Both the position numbers and the translations under genes were made by a program. DNA of 49,279 nt from Alphaproteobacteria bacterium (lineage in GTDB: Bacteria; Pseudomonadota; Alphaproteobacteria; SP197), in assembly GCA_028277285.1 (NCBI GenBank), contig JANQGO010000273.1, forward strand, positions 1 through 49,279. Reading direction: 5' to 3'. Shown piece after piece: positions 26,111 through 33,893 of this stretch. The notes beneath the pieces were generated by a model. The model was not told where the DNA came from. It saw only the letters and a list, made by a program, of their open reading frames with translations, and searched no databases. Positions within the stretch are counted from its first letter, which is position 1, and each line of letters opens with the position of its first letter.

Positions 26111-27229
26111 ATGGTCGCGTGCGCATCCCAGGACCTGGACATCGACGTCGCCGAGATTGACGCGCGTCTTGCCGACAACTGGAGTCTGCCGACCCGGTTC
26201 TACTGGGACCCCGACATCTTCGACTTCGAGATGGCGGCAATCTTCGCCAAACGCTGGCAGTTCTTCTGTCCTGCGCAGAAGGTCATGAACCCGGGCGACG
26301 TCGCGGTCCGCCAAATCGGCAGGTATCCGATCGTCGTGACCCGCGACCGGGACGGCAGACTGCACGGGTTCCTCAATATCTGCCGGCACCGTGGCTACAC
26401 GGTTGCCGAGCGCGATCAGTCGAAGTGCCTCAGGCTCGTCTGCCGTTATCACGCCTGGTCCTACAATTTGGACGGCTCGCTCGCCAACGCGCCCGACGCC
26501 GATGGCGAGGCCGGCTTCTGCCAGGGCCAACTGGGATTGATGCCGGTCTCGGTCGAAACCTGGGGCGCGGCGGTGCTCGTCCATCCCGACCCAAACGCCG
26601 TATCGTTGCGCGAGACCTATCCCGAGATGTTCCGGACGGCCGAGGAGATCGGTTTTGATGTCGATGCCGCCGACTACATGCCGGTGAAGACCGTCGACTA
26701 CGATATCCAGACCAACTGGAAGCTTTGGTACGACAACGGCACCGAGTGCTATCACTGCCCGCACATCCACGGCGGCTCCTTCGGTGAGGCGTTCAACGTC
26801 GCGCCGGAAGACACGGTGATCCGCCTGAAGGAGAACTTCAGCTCCTACAGCTTCAAAGCAAAGCAGGACGACGGCGCTAACCGGCTTACCGCGGACAACT
26901 ACGTCTCGTTCCAGCTCTATCCCGGCATGACCTATATCGTGCACGACGACTTCATGCACATGACGGGCATGACGCCGATTACGCCGGGCGTTACGCGCCA
27001 CAGCGCCTACTATTTCGCCGAGAAGGACGCCGACCCGACGCGCGTCGAGGGCTGGCTCAAGATCTGGGACGACACATACCGCGAAGACAACCAGGCGACC
27101 GCCATTCAGCACGAGAACCTGAAATCCGCCCGCCAGCCCTATAACCGCTACGTCGCCGGCCGGGAGTACGCGGCCCAGCACTTCAACGCCATGATCTGGG
27201 CCGATTACAAGGCCGCCTTGGCTGCCTAG
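26111..27229 (+). CDS. Rieske non-haem iron oxygenase alpha subunit (B1), Glu-bridge betaine/carnitine type
   Basis: This 372-residue protein starts at ATG 26111 behind GGAGG; an upstream in-frame ATG at 26081 has no site and overlaps regulatory DNA. The Rieske cluster is Cys91-x-His93 (ICRHRGY) and Cys111-x2-His114 (CRYH). The mononuclear iron region is WYDNGTECYHCPHIHGG with His215 and His220. At the bridging position, normally Asp, it has Glu212. A Glu here is known in the carnitine monooxygenase CntA and related quaternary-amine oxygenases. It therefore probably hydroxylates an N-methyl or adjacent carbon of a betaine. It is the first of a tandem pair, and the next gene starts 11 nt later with the same numbering of all metal ligands. 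Confidence 0.91.
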   Translation: MVACASQDLDIDVAEIDARLADNWSLPTRFYWDPDIFDFEMAAIFAKRWQFFCPAQKVMNPGDVAVRQIGRYPIVVTRDRDGRLHGFLNICRHRGYTVAERDQSKCLRLVCRYHAWSYNLDGSLANAPDADGEAGFCQGQLGLMPVSVETWGAAVLVHPDPNAVSLRETYPEMFRTAEEIGFDVDAADYMPVKTVDYDIQTNWKLWYDNGTECYHCPHIHGGSFGEAFNVAPEDTVIRLKENFSSYSFKAKQDDGANRLTADNYVSFQLYPGMTYIVHDDFMHMTGMTPITPGVTRHSAYYFAEKDADPTRVEGWLKIWDDTYREDNQATAIQHENLKSARQPYNRYVAGREYAAQHFNAMIWADYKAALAA

Positions 27230-27240
27230 CGGAGCGGGTG

Positions 27241-28359
27241 ATGATCGCCTACGGCGCAGACCACCTCAACATCGACGTCGCCGAGATCGACGCCCGGATC
27301 GCCGACAACTGGAGCATGCCGACCCGGTTCTACTGGGACCCCGCGATCTTTGACTTTGAGATGGAGACGATCTTCTCGAAGAACTGGCTCTATTTCGGGC
27401 CGCTTCACAATGTCGCCGAACCCGGCGACGTCGCGGTGCGCCAGATGGGCAAGTATCCGATTGTCGTGACCCGCGACCGCGACGGCGAGCTGCACGCCTT
27501 CCTCAACGTCTGCCGCCACCGCGGCTACACGGTCGTCGAAGGCGACCGGTCGAAATGCCTGAGGCTCGTCTGCCGCTATCACGGCTGGTCCTACAACCTC
27601 GACGGCACGCTCGCCAACGCACCGGACGCCGACGGCGAGGCCGGGTTCTGCCAAAGCGACCTGGCGCTCCGACCCGTCGCCGTCGAGCAGATGGGGCCGG
27701 CCATCCTTGTCAATCCCGACCCCACTGCGCGCCCGTTCCGCGCGTGCCATCCGGCGTTTGCCGAGAACTTCGAGAACCTCGGCTTCTGTCCCGATCCCGA
27801 CCGCTATGTCATGCGCAAGGAGATCACCTACGACATCGGCACGAACTGGAAGCTTTGGTACGACAACGGAACGGAGTGTTACCACTGCCCGAACATCCAC
27901 GGTGAATCGTTCGGGGCCGCCTTCCGCTCGGCGCCCGAGGATACCGAAGCCATCTATGGCGACGGCTTCATGACCAACAACTGGAAACCCCAGCCGGAGG
28001 TCGCGAGCAACCAGCTCACCAGCCGGACCTTCCGGTCCTATCAGGTGTTCCCCGGCATCGTGCTGATCGAGCACGACGACCTCCTGCACATGTCCGGCAT
28101 GGTGCCCGTCGCCCCCGGCGTCACCCAGCACGTCACCCACTATCTGGGCGACCGCGACAGCGATCCGGAGCGGATCGATGCCTGGATCGACCTGTGGGAC
28201 CAGACCTACCGGGAAGACAACGAGATCACCGCCGTTCAGTACGACAACATCGAGACCGCGCGTCAGCCCTACAACCGCTACGTCCACGCCCGCGAGGAGG
28301 CCGCCAAGCACTTCAACGCGATCACGTGGCAGCACTATAAGGAAGCCTTGCTCGGTTGA
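27241..28359 (+). CDS. Rieske non-haem iron oxygenase alpha subunit (B2), tandem paralogue
   Basis: This 372-residue protein has the same length as its neighbour. It starts at ATG 27241 behind GGAGCGG; GTG 27238 is possible but too close to that site. The ligands fall at identical positions: Cys91, His93, Cys111, His114, Glu212, His215, His220. Long identical blocks are shared, such as LNIDVAEIDARIADNWSMP against LDIDVAEIDARLADNWSLP. The clear tandem duplication suggests either two related substrates or a hetero-oligomeric alpha/alpha' enzyme. The next gene, an NTF2-like protein, follows 89 nt later. No reductase is encoded nearby. Confidence 0.91.
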   Translation: MIAYGADHLNIDVAEIDARIADNWSMPTRFYWDPAIFDFEMETIFSKNWLYFGPLHNVAEPGDVAVRQMGKYPIVVTRDRDGELHAFLNVCRHRGYTVVEGDRSKCLRLVCRYHGWSYNLDGTLANAPDADGEAGFCQSDLALRPVAVEQMGPAILVNPDPTARPFRACHPAFAENFENLGFCPDPDRYVMRKEITYDIGTNWKLWYDNGTECYHCPNIHGESFGAAFRSAPEDTEAIYGDGFMTNNWKPQPEVASNQLTSRTFRSYQVFPGIVLIEHDDLLHMSGMVPVAPGVTQHVTHYLGDRDSDPERIDAWIDLWDQTYREDNEITAVQYDNIETARQPYNRYVHAREEAAKHFNAITWQHYKEALLG

Positions 28360-28448
28360 GCGGCACCGGGACGTCAGGTTAACGTGCCGGACGGCCCAAG
28401 CTGCGCCCGTTGCACACCACAAACAACATGATGGAGGGGGAGACGCTC

Positions 28449-28838
28449 ATGGCAAACCGCCGCACGGAACTTGAGGACCTGACGAAGCAATTCGTCGACG
28501 CGTTCAACCGCCAGGACATCGACGGCGTGGCGTCGTTCTTTGCCGAGGACGCCGTCTACGAAGACTCCAATGGCGGCAGCCACACTGGCCCCGCCGCGAT
28601 CCGCGAGGCCTTTGTGCCGCTCGTCTGCGGCGACCGCGGCACGATCCGGTTCGACGATGAGGACTTCTTCGCCGAGCCGGAGACCGACAAGGTCATGGCG
28701 AGCTGGACGCTCAACATGGAGTTCGACGGCAAGCCTGTGAAGCTGCGCGGCCTCGACCTCCTCCATTTCCGCGGCGACAAGCTCGTCCGCAAAATGGCCT
28801 ATTGCAAGGCGGCAGCACCCAAGCTCGACCCCGGCTGA
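28449..28838 (+). CDS. NTF2/SnoaL-like small protein
   Basis: This 129-residue protein starts at ATG 28449 behind a strong GGAGGGGGAG site; earlier in-frame ATGs lack one. The pattern LTKQFVDAFNRQDIDGVASFFAEDAVYEDSNG then GPAAIREAFVPL is typical of the NTF2-like/SnoaL cone fold. Rieske oxygenase beta subunits share this fold, although they are longer (about 160-190 residues) and the betaine-type oxygenases usually lack a beta subunit. It may be a small isomerase, a scavenger of a reactive product, or an auxiliary partner of the two oxygenases just upstream. Function is unassigned. Confidence 0.83.
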   Translation: MANRRTELEDLTKQFVDAFNRQDIDGVASFFAEDAVYEDSNGGSHTGPAAIREAFVPLVCGDRGTIRFDDEDFFAEPETDKVMASWTLNMEFDGKPVKLRGLDLLHFRGDKLVRKMAYCKAAAPKLDPG

Positions 28839-28860
28839 CCGCCCCAACTCGACCCAACTC

Positions 28861-28889
28861 AAAACAAAGGAGCGGCCCCTCGGGGCCGC
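28861..28889 (-). terminator. likely terminator of the ProX-like gene (convergent intergenic)
   Basis: GCGGCCC (28872-28878) and GGGCCGC (28883-28889) form a strong GC stem with loop CTCG. On the minus strand it is followed by the T-rich TCCTTTGTTTTG. It is therefore a good rho-independent terminator for the leftward gene ending at 28926, and it may also stop rightward transcripts from 28838. Confidence 0.68.
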
Positions 28890-28925
28890 CCCAGTGATGA
28901 ACTATGGTGACTTTCGTGTCGGTGG

Positions 28926-29909
28926 TCAGGAACCGGCGGCCGCATCCATCCAGCCGTTGACCTTCTCCCGGTTTTCCTCGATCCACTTTGTCGCCGCCTC
29001 GGCCTGGCTCAGGCCGTTCTGGTCGACCTCGATCAGCATCCAACCGGCTTCCGTGTTGTCGAACGACATCTCACGCAGCAGCTTCGCCGCTGCCGGCCAT
29101 GTCTCGTCGATACCCGGGTTCGCCGCCTTGAAGATGCCTGCCTGGATCGGATAGTTGCAGTCGTAGGTAAGGTCGGGATTGGGTCCCCACGCCGGATCGG
29201 TCTCGCATTCCTCTTCCCAGACCGGCGCGCCGAGGATCTTCATGTCATAGGCGCCAATGGCCCAATGGGGCTCCCAGAAATGGATCAGGAGCGGCGCCTT
29301 GCGTTCGTAGGCGCTCGCCATCTCGGCGACCAGTGCGCCCTCACCGCCTGCGGGGATGGCCACAAGATCGAGATCCATGGCCTCGAACCGCTCCTCATAC
29401 TGCACGTCACCCCAGTCGGCGGGGTAACCGACAAACCGGCCGGACGGCGCGGTATCAGGAGCCACCAGAACATCCATGCAGGCGCGCAGCGCGTTGTAGT
29501 CGGGCAGGCCCGGGCACAGCTCTTCCATGTGGGCGGGATAATAGAGCTGCCCGCCGCCGACGATGTCGTGGGTCCCCAGAGTGATGATCTCGCCGTTGTC
29601 GATCGCCTCGTAGATCCCCTCGCCAATGTTGTTGGGCCACAGCTCCAACGTCGCCGTGATGTCGTTCTGGACCATGGCCTCGACCTGAGGGTAGTAGCCG
29701 ATCGTCACCGACTCGACGTTGTAGCCCATCTCCTCCAGGAGCTGATGGGCGATCTGGGTGATGACCTGCTGGGTCGTCCACTCGTTGATGCCCAGCTTGA
29801 TCGTCTCGTCGGATTCCGGCACGTCGGCCAGAGCCGCCGGCGCCGAAACGCCCAAGGCGAGCGCCATGGCCGCGCCCGTCAACCAGTTCCTTGCCCCATG
29901 CATGACCAT
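28926..29909 (-). CDS. glycine betaine/carnitine-type ABC transporter substrate-binding protein (ProX/OpuAC-like, copy 1)
   Basis: This 327-residue periplasmic protein starts at ATG 29909 behind GGGAGGA. It has a signal peptide ending near PAALAD and an OpuAC domain: LGINEWTTQQVITQIAHQLLEEMGY, then GYYPQVEAMVQNDITATLELWPNN. Trp residues in ELWPNN, YPADWG and WEPHWAI could form the aromatic cage for a quaternary ammonium group, as in known betaine binders. No ATPase or permease lies next to it. It is divergent from the IclR regulator and shares an operator-like site with it. A second, closely related gene lies at 36981-37967. Confidence 0.91.
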   Translation of the reverse strand: MVMHGARNWLTGAAMALALGVSAPAALADVPESDETIKLGINEWTTQQVITQIAHQLLEEMGYNVESVTIGYYPQVEAMVQNDITATLELWPNNIGEGIYEAIDNGEIITLGTHDIVGGGQLYYPAHMEELCPGLPDYNALRACMDVLVAPDTAPSGRFVGYPADWGDVQYEERFEAMDLDLVAIPAGGEGALVAEMASAYERKAPLLIHFWEPHWAIGAYDMKILGAPVWEEECETDPAWGPNPDLTYDCNYPIQAGIFKAANPGIDETWPAAAKLLREMSFDNTEAGWMLIEVDQNGLSQAEAATKWIEENREKVNGWMDAAAGS

Positions 29910-29945
29910 CTTGTCCTCCCTCGATGATTGACCGGCACACCGGTT

Positions 29946-29970
29946 TGAAAATTATGATTCTAGATTTCAC
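29946..29970. promoter_or_regulatory. operator-like site (motif 1, site 3)
   Basis: TGAAA (29946-29950), N13, ATTTCAC (29964-29970), with the internal ATG at the same offset as in site 2. It overlaps the predicted -10 box of the ProX-like gene and lies between it and the divergent IclR gene. A second half-site TTTCAC occurs at 29994-29999, with a looser partner. Confidence 0.6.
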
Positions 29971-29986
29971 TCAGGAAATAAAGCAA
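29957..29986 (-). promoter_or_regulatory. candidate promoter of the ProX-like gene
   Basis: On the minus strand TTGCTT (29986-29981) and TAGAAT (29962-29957, 5/6 match to the -10 consensus) are separated by 18 bp. They lie about 48 bp before the start codon. The motif 1 palindrome covers the -10 box, so a bound repressor would block it. Confidence 0.48.
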
Positions 29987-30056
29987 AATTTAGTTTCACA
30001 AGATTTCTCCGGCCGAAACTGGTTCAATAGGCCAGTTTTCAAGGGACGATGATGAC

Positions 30057-30887
30057 GTGAGCAGGCGACGGGACTATTCGAGCGAACCGGCCGAGAGCGA
30101 AGCAAAGGGCCGCGATCCGCAATACGTTGTCGCGCTGGAGCGCGGCTTCGATATTTTGCGCGCGTTCGGCGAGACCGATTCGGATCTCAGCAACACCGAA
30201 ATCGTTGAGCGCACCGGACTTTCGAAACCGACGGTCTCACGCCTGACAAACACGCTGACGCGCCTCGGCTATCTGGCCTACGCGGAGCGCACCGGGACCT
30301 ATAGTCTTGCCGCCGGTCTGATCGCCCTGGCGGCGCCCTTGCTGTCGACGCTGAGCATTCGCGAACGGGCCCGGCCCTTGATGCGTGAGCTGGCCGAGCA
30401 ATCCGGCGCATCGGTGGCGATCGCCGCGCCGGCCGGTGCCAGGATGACCTATGTCGAACACGTGCCGGGTTCCGGCGCGCTGGTGCTCAAGTTTTCCTTC
30501 GGCTCGCAGATGCCGATGGAGCGCACCGCCATGGGCCGGGCCTATCTGGCCGCGCTTGATGCGGACGCTTTCGCCCGCACCATGACGACACTGCAATCCG
30601 AAGGTGTTCTGACGCGCAGGATCGAGCGCGGTATCAGGGCGGCGACTGAGAGTGTCCAGCGTGACGGTTTCTGCATCTCGTTAGGCGACTGGCGCCCGGA
30701 GATCCACGCCGTCGCCGTGCCGTTACGCTTCCCCGGCGGCACGCCGCTGGCGCTCAACTGCGGCGCGCCGTCCTTTGTGCTCAGCGAGTCGACCATGCGC
30801 GAACAGATTGGACCACGACTGGTCGAGATGACGCGTGAACTGGGCGCCGACCAGCTCGAGCGCACCGGCGCCGACGCCGTGAACTAG
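30057..30887 (+). CDS. IclR-family transcriptional regulator
   Basis: This 276-residue protein starts at GTG 30057. It has an N-terminal winged helix (VVALERGFDILRAFGETDSDLSNTEIVERTGLSKPTVSRLTNTL) and a C-terminal IclR effector domain (PLMRELAEQSGASVAIAAP, MERTAMGRAYLAAL, DGFCISLGDWRPEI). It sits between the divergent ProX-like gene and the aldolase gene, in the middle of the sites matching TGAAA-N13-ATTTCA(C), so it is the best candidate to bind them. The half-site TGAAAT resembles the arms of the E. coli IclR site. A tiny ATG ATG ACG TGA frame overlaps its start. Its stop codon shares the palindrome CTAG with that of the convergent aldolase gene. Confidence 0.91.
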   Translation: MSRRRDYSSEPAESEAKGRDPQYVVALERGFDILRAFGETDSDLSNTEIVERTGLSKPTVSRLTNTLTRLGYLAYAERTGTYSLAAGLIALAAPLLSTLSIRERARPLMRELAEQSGASVAIAAPAGARMTYVEHVPGSGALVLKFSFGSQMPMERTAMGRAYLAALDADAFARTMTTLQSEGVLTRRIERGIRAATESVQRDGFCISLGDWRPEIHAVAVPLRFPGGTPLALNCGAPSFVLSESTMREQIGPRLVEMTRELGADQLERTGADAVN

Positions 30888-31660
30888 TCGCGGTAGGAAG
30901 GGTCGTCCCTGTCCAAAAGCCGCACCAATGCCGGCCATTCATGGACGCCGGGGCGGAAATCCTCGGTAATGTCGCGCGGATCGGCCTCCTGATGCGCATA
31001 GTGTTCGCACATCGCCTTCGGCACCGGCCGCCAGGCCGCGTTGCTCGCCATCACCTTCATCTGCACTTCGCAGGCGCGTTCCAGCCAGTACATCAAGGTG
31101 AACGCCTCACCGACGGACGAGCCGACGGTCAGCAATCCATGGTTCCTCAGGATCATCGCCTTATTGGCGCCCAGGCTCGTGGCGAGCCGGGTGCGCTCGT
31201 CGAGCTCCATGCTGGTGCCTTCGAAGTCGTGGTAGCCGATGTTGTCGTAGAAAAAGAGCGCCTCCATGCAGAGCGGCTGCAACCCGTCTTCCAGGGCGGT
31301 CACGGCGATGCCGTCATTGGTGTGGGTGTGGACGACAGCGTTGATCTCGGGGCGCGCCTCGAAGATGCCGCTGTGGATGACGAAGCCCGCCTTCGGCACC
31401 AGGCCGTCGCCCTCGATGACATTGCCGTCGATATCGACCTTGACCAGCATGGACGCGGTCATCTCGTCCCAGCGCACGCCCATGGGATTGATGAGGAAGT
31501 GGCCGGGATTGTCGGGCGAGCGCGCCGTGATGTGGTTCCAGACCAGCTGAGACCACCCAAACCGGTCGGCCAGGCGGAAGGCGGCCGCGAGATCGACACG
31601 CATCGTCTGCTCCGCATTCTCCTGATCGCCGTCGTGGATCGCGACAACAGGTTGCGCCAT
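30884..31660 (-). CDS. class II aldolase/adducin-family protein
   Basis: This 258-residue protein starts at ATG 31660 behind GGGAGGTGAG; an upstream in-frame ATG at 31714 has no site. Fold and metal residues fit class II aldolases. WNHITARSPDNPGHFLINPMGVRWDEM resembles the N-terminal phosphate/backbone loop. VVHTHTNDGIA gives the HTH metal pair, and ILRNHGLLTVG gives the third metal His. Such proteins act as aldolases, epimerases or decarboxylases. It is divergent from the dehydrogenase operon at 31780 with a shared operator-like site, so it is likely part of the same pathway, perhaps splitting a demethylated carbon skeleton. The substrate is unknown. Confidence 0.88.
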   Translation of the reverse strand: MAQPVVAIHDGDQENAEQTMRVDLAAAFRLADRFGWSQLVWNHITARSPDNPGHFLINPMGVRWDEMTASMLVKVDIDGNVIEGDGLVPKAGFVIHSGIFEARPEINAVVHTHTNDGIAVTALEDGLQPLCMEALFFYDNIGYHDFEGTSMELDERTRLATSLGANKAMILRNHGLLTVGSSVGEAFTLMYWLERACEVQMKVMASNAAWRPVPKAMCEHYAHQEADPRDITEDFRPGVHEWPALVRLLDRDDPSYRD

Positions 31661-31697
31661 GCTCACCTCCCGGCAGTCGACTGTTCTCTCGACAGAA

Positions 31698-31722
31698 TGA
31701 AACAAATGAACCAAAATTTCAC
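31698..31722. promoter_or_regulatory. operator-like site (motif 1, site 4)
   Basis: TGAAA (31698-31702), N13, ATTTCAC (31716-31722), with an internal ATG at the same offset as in sites 2 and 3. It lies 37-120 bp from the starts of the divergent aldolase and dehydrogenase genes. Confidence 0.6.
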
Positions 31723-31779
31723 GAACAATAGCGTCGCCCGCCGACCGCCGAGGCGCAAGGTGAAGGAGTTTGCCCGGTC

Positions 31780-33858
31780 ATGAGCCGTGATTCCCGCTAC
31801 GACATCCTGTTCGAGCCCGTGAAGATCGGGCCGGTCACGGCGCGCAACCGCTTCTATCAAGTGCCCCATTGCAACGGCATGGGCCGCACCCACCCGACCG
31901 CCATGGCGGTGATGCGCGGGGTCAAGGCCGAGGGCGGCTGGGCGGTCCTGTGCACCGAGCAATGCGACATCCATCCGACGACGGAGACCAGCCGGGAGAT
32001 CCGCCTGTGGGACGAGCGGGACATCCCGACCTTGGCCCGCATGACCGACCTGGTGCACGAACACGGCAGCCTCGCGGGCGTCGAGCTGACGCACATGGGT
32101 TACCACGCTTCAAATCTGACCAGCCGCGAGGTGCCGATGGCGCCCTCGGCGAAGCCCGTGCTGGGCATCAACCCGGTACATGCCCGCGCCATGGACAAGA
32201 CGGACATCGCGGACTACCGGCGATGGCATCGCAACGCCGCGCTGAACGCCAAGAAGGCCGGCTTCGACATCATCTGCGTTTACGCCGGCCACGATCTGTC
32301 GATTGCCATGCATTTCCTGTCGCCACGCCACAACCAGCGCACGGACGAGTACGGCGGCTCGATGGAAAATCGCGCGCGCCTGCTGCGCGAGGTCATCGAA
32401 GACACCAAGGAAGCGGTCGGCGACACCATGGGCGTGGTCGTGCGTCTGGCGGTCGACGAACTGCTCGGTGACAAGGGCGTGCTGGCCGAGCGCGAGGGCA
32501 AGGAGGTCATCGAGATGCTCGGTGAGCTGCCCGACCTCTGGGACGTCAACTGCAGCGACTGGGATAACGACTCCATCACCTCGCGTTTCGCCGAGGAGGG
32601 GTTCCAGGAGCCCTACATCAAATTCGTCAAAGAGCTGACCTCCAAGCCCGTCGTCGGCGTCGGCCGCTACACCTCGCCCGACCGCATGGTCAGCCTGATC
32701 AAGAAGGGCGTGCTCGACATGATCGGCGCCGCGCGGCCCTCCATCGCCGACCCCTTCCTGCCCAAGAAGATCGAGGAAGGCCGGATCGAGGACATCCGCG
32801 AGTGCATCGGCTGCAACATCTGCGTCGCCAGCGACAACCTGGGTGTCCCCATGCGTTGCACCCAGAACCCGACCAAGGGCGAGGAGTGGCGCAAGGGCTG
32901 GCACCCCGAGCGCATCGCGTCGAAAGACACCGACGATCGTATTCTCGTGGTCGGCGCCGGACCGGCGGGTCTCGAAGCCGCCCGCGCGCTCGGTCAGCGC
33001 GGTTATGACGTCATGCTGGCGGAGGCCGGCACCGAACTGGGCGGCCGGTCGGCGCGCGAAAGCCGCCTGCCCGGCTTGTCCGCCTGGGGCCGCGTGCGCG
33101 ACTGGCGGGTCGGCCAGATCCAGAACATGCCGAACGTCGAGATCTTCATGGACAGCCGCCTCGACGCCGATCAGGTCCGCGAGACCGGCTGCTCGCTGGT
33201 CGCCACGGCGACCGGCGCGACATGGCGGCGCGATGGTGGCGGCCGTTATCACGAGTTCCCGATGCCGGGCGCGGTCGACAACGCCCAACGCGTGCTGACA
33301 CCCGATGACATCATGGACGGCGCCACGGTCGACGGGCCTGTCATCGTGTTCGATGACGACCACTATTATCTGGGCGGCGTGATCGCGGAGAAACTCGCCG
33401 CCGACGGCCATGACGTGACCCTGGTGACGACCGGCGCCTATGTCTCGACCTGGACCCAATACACGCTGGAGCTCGGCCGCATTCAGGCGCGCATGCATGA
33501 GGCCGGCATTGAGGTCCTGGCCAATCACGCGGTAACGGAGGTCGGCGACGGTTCGGTCACCATCAAACCGATCTTCGGCGGCCAGGCGTTCGAGCGGGCC
33601 TGCGGTCATGCGGTCCTGGTTACCGCGCCGCTGGCCAACGACATGCTGTATCACGATCTCATGGCCGATGAGGCAGCGCTTAAGGACGCCGGGATCCGCC
33701 GTGTCACCAGAATTGGCGACGGCCTGGCGCCGGGCACGATCGCGGCGGCGGTCTATAGCGGCCACCGCTTCGCCCGCGACCTCGGCGAGCCCTTGGGCGA
33801 TGCCATCCCGTTCAACCGCGAACTCGTCGAGCTGACGGAAACGTTCGCCATGCCGTGA
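31780..33858 (+). CDS. TMADH-family dehydrogenase with covalent-flavin Cys, histamine/dimethylamine dehydrogenase-like
   Basis: This 692-residue protein is the closest in the window to true trimethylamine dehydrogenase (YDILFEPVKIGPVTARNRFYQVPHC). Cys31 matches the residue that forms 6-S-cysteinyl FMN, and Cys342, Cys345, Cys348 and Cys360 match the 4Fe-4S ligands. Tyr168, His171 and Asp264 match the catalytic triad. Of the aromatic substrate bowl of TMADH (Tyr60, Trp264, Trp355), the first is Gln61, the second is probably kept as Trp261 and the third is Asp352. Gln at the first position is reported for dimethylamine and histamine dehydrogenases, and Asp at the third is as I recall for histamine dehydrogenase. 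So a secondary or primary amine is more likely than trimethylamine. It leads a rightward operon with a Rieske oxygenase and a TauD dioxygenase. Confidence 0.9.
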   Translation: MSRDSRYDILFEPVKIGPVTARNRFYQVPHCNGMGRTHPTAMAVMRGVKAEGGWAVLCTEQCDIHPTTETSREIRLWDERDIPTLARMTDLVHEHGSLAGVELTHMGYHASNLTSREVPMAPSAKPVLGINPVHARAMDKTDIADYRRWHRNAALNAKKAGFDIICVYAGHDLSIAMHFLSPRHNQRTDEYGGSMENRARLLREVIEDTKEAVGDTMGVVVRLAVDELLGDKGVLAEREGKEVIEMLGELPDLWDVNCSDWDNDSITSRFAEEGFQEPYIKFVKELTSKPVVGVGRYTSPDRMVSLIKKGVLDMIGAARPSIADPFLPKKIEEGRIEDIRECIGCNICVASDNLGVPMRCTQNPTKGEEWRKGWHPERIASKDTDDRILVVGAGPAGLEAARALGQRGYDVMLAEAGTELGGRSARESRLPGLSAWGRVRDWRVGQIQNMPNVEIFMDSRLDADQVRETGCSLVATATGATWRRDGGGRYHEFPMPGAVDNAQRVLTPDDIMDGATVDGPVIVFDDDHYYLGGVIAEKLAADGHDVTLVTTGAYVSTWTQYTLELGRIQARMHEAGIEVLANHAVTEVGDGSVTIKPIFGGQAFERACGHAVLVTAPLANDMLYHDLMADEAALKDAGIRRVTRIGDGLAPGTIAAAVYSGHRFARDLGEPLGDAIPFNRELVELTETFAMP

Positions 33859-33893
33859 CCGACGGCCATGGCTTTGAAGCAGGAGAGACGGAC

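Noticed and set aside
24692-27181. A single 829-codon frame on the minus strand
   Set aside because: Only the part up to 25876 has Rieske features. The rest is antisense to the real Rieske gene at 26111-27229 and crosses the palindromic operators.
28849-28925. An additional small gene between 28838 and 28926
   Set aside because: The space is only 87 bp and is filled by the terminator hairpin.
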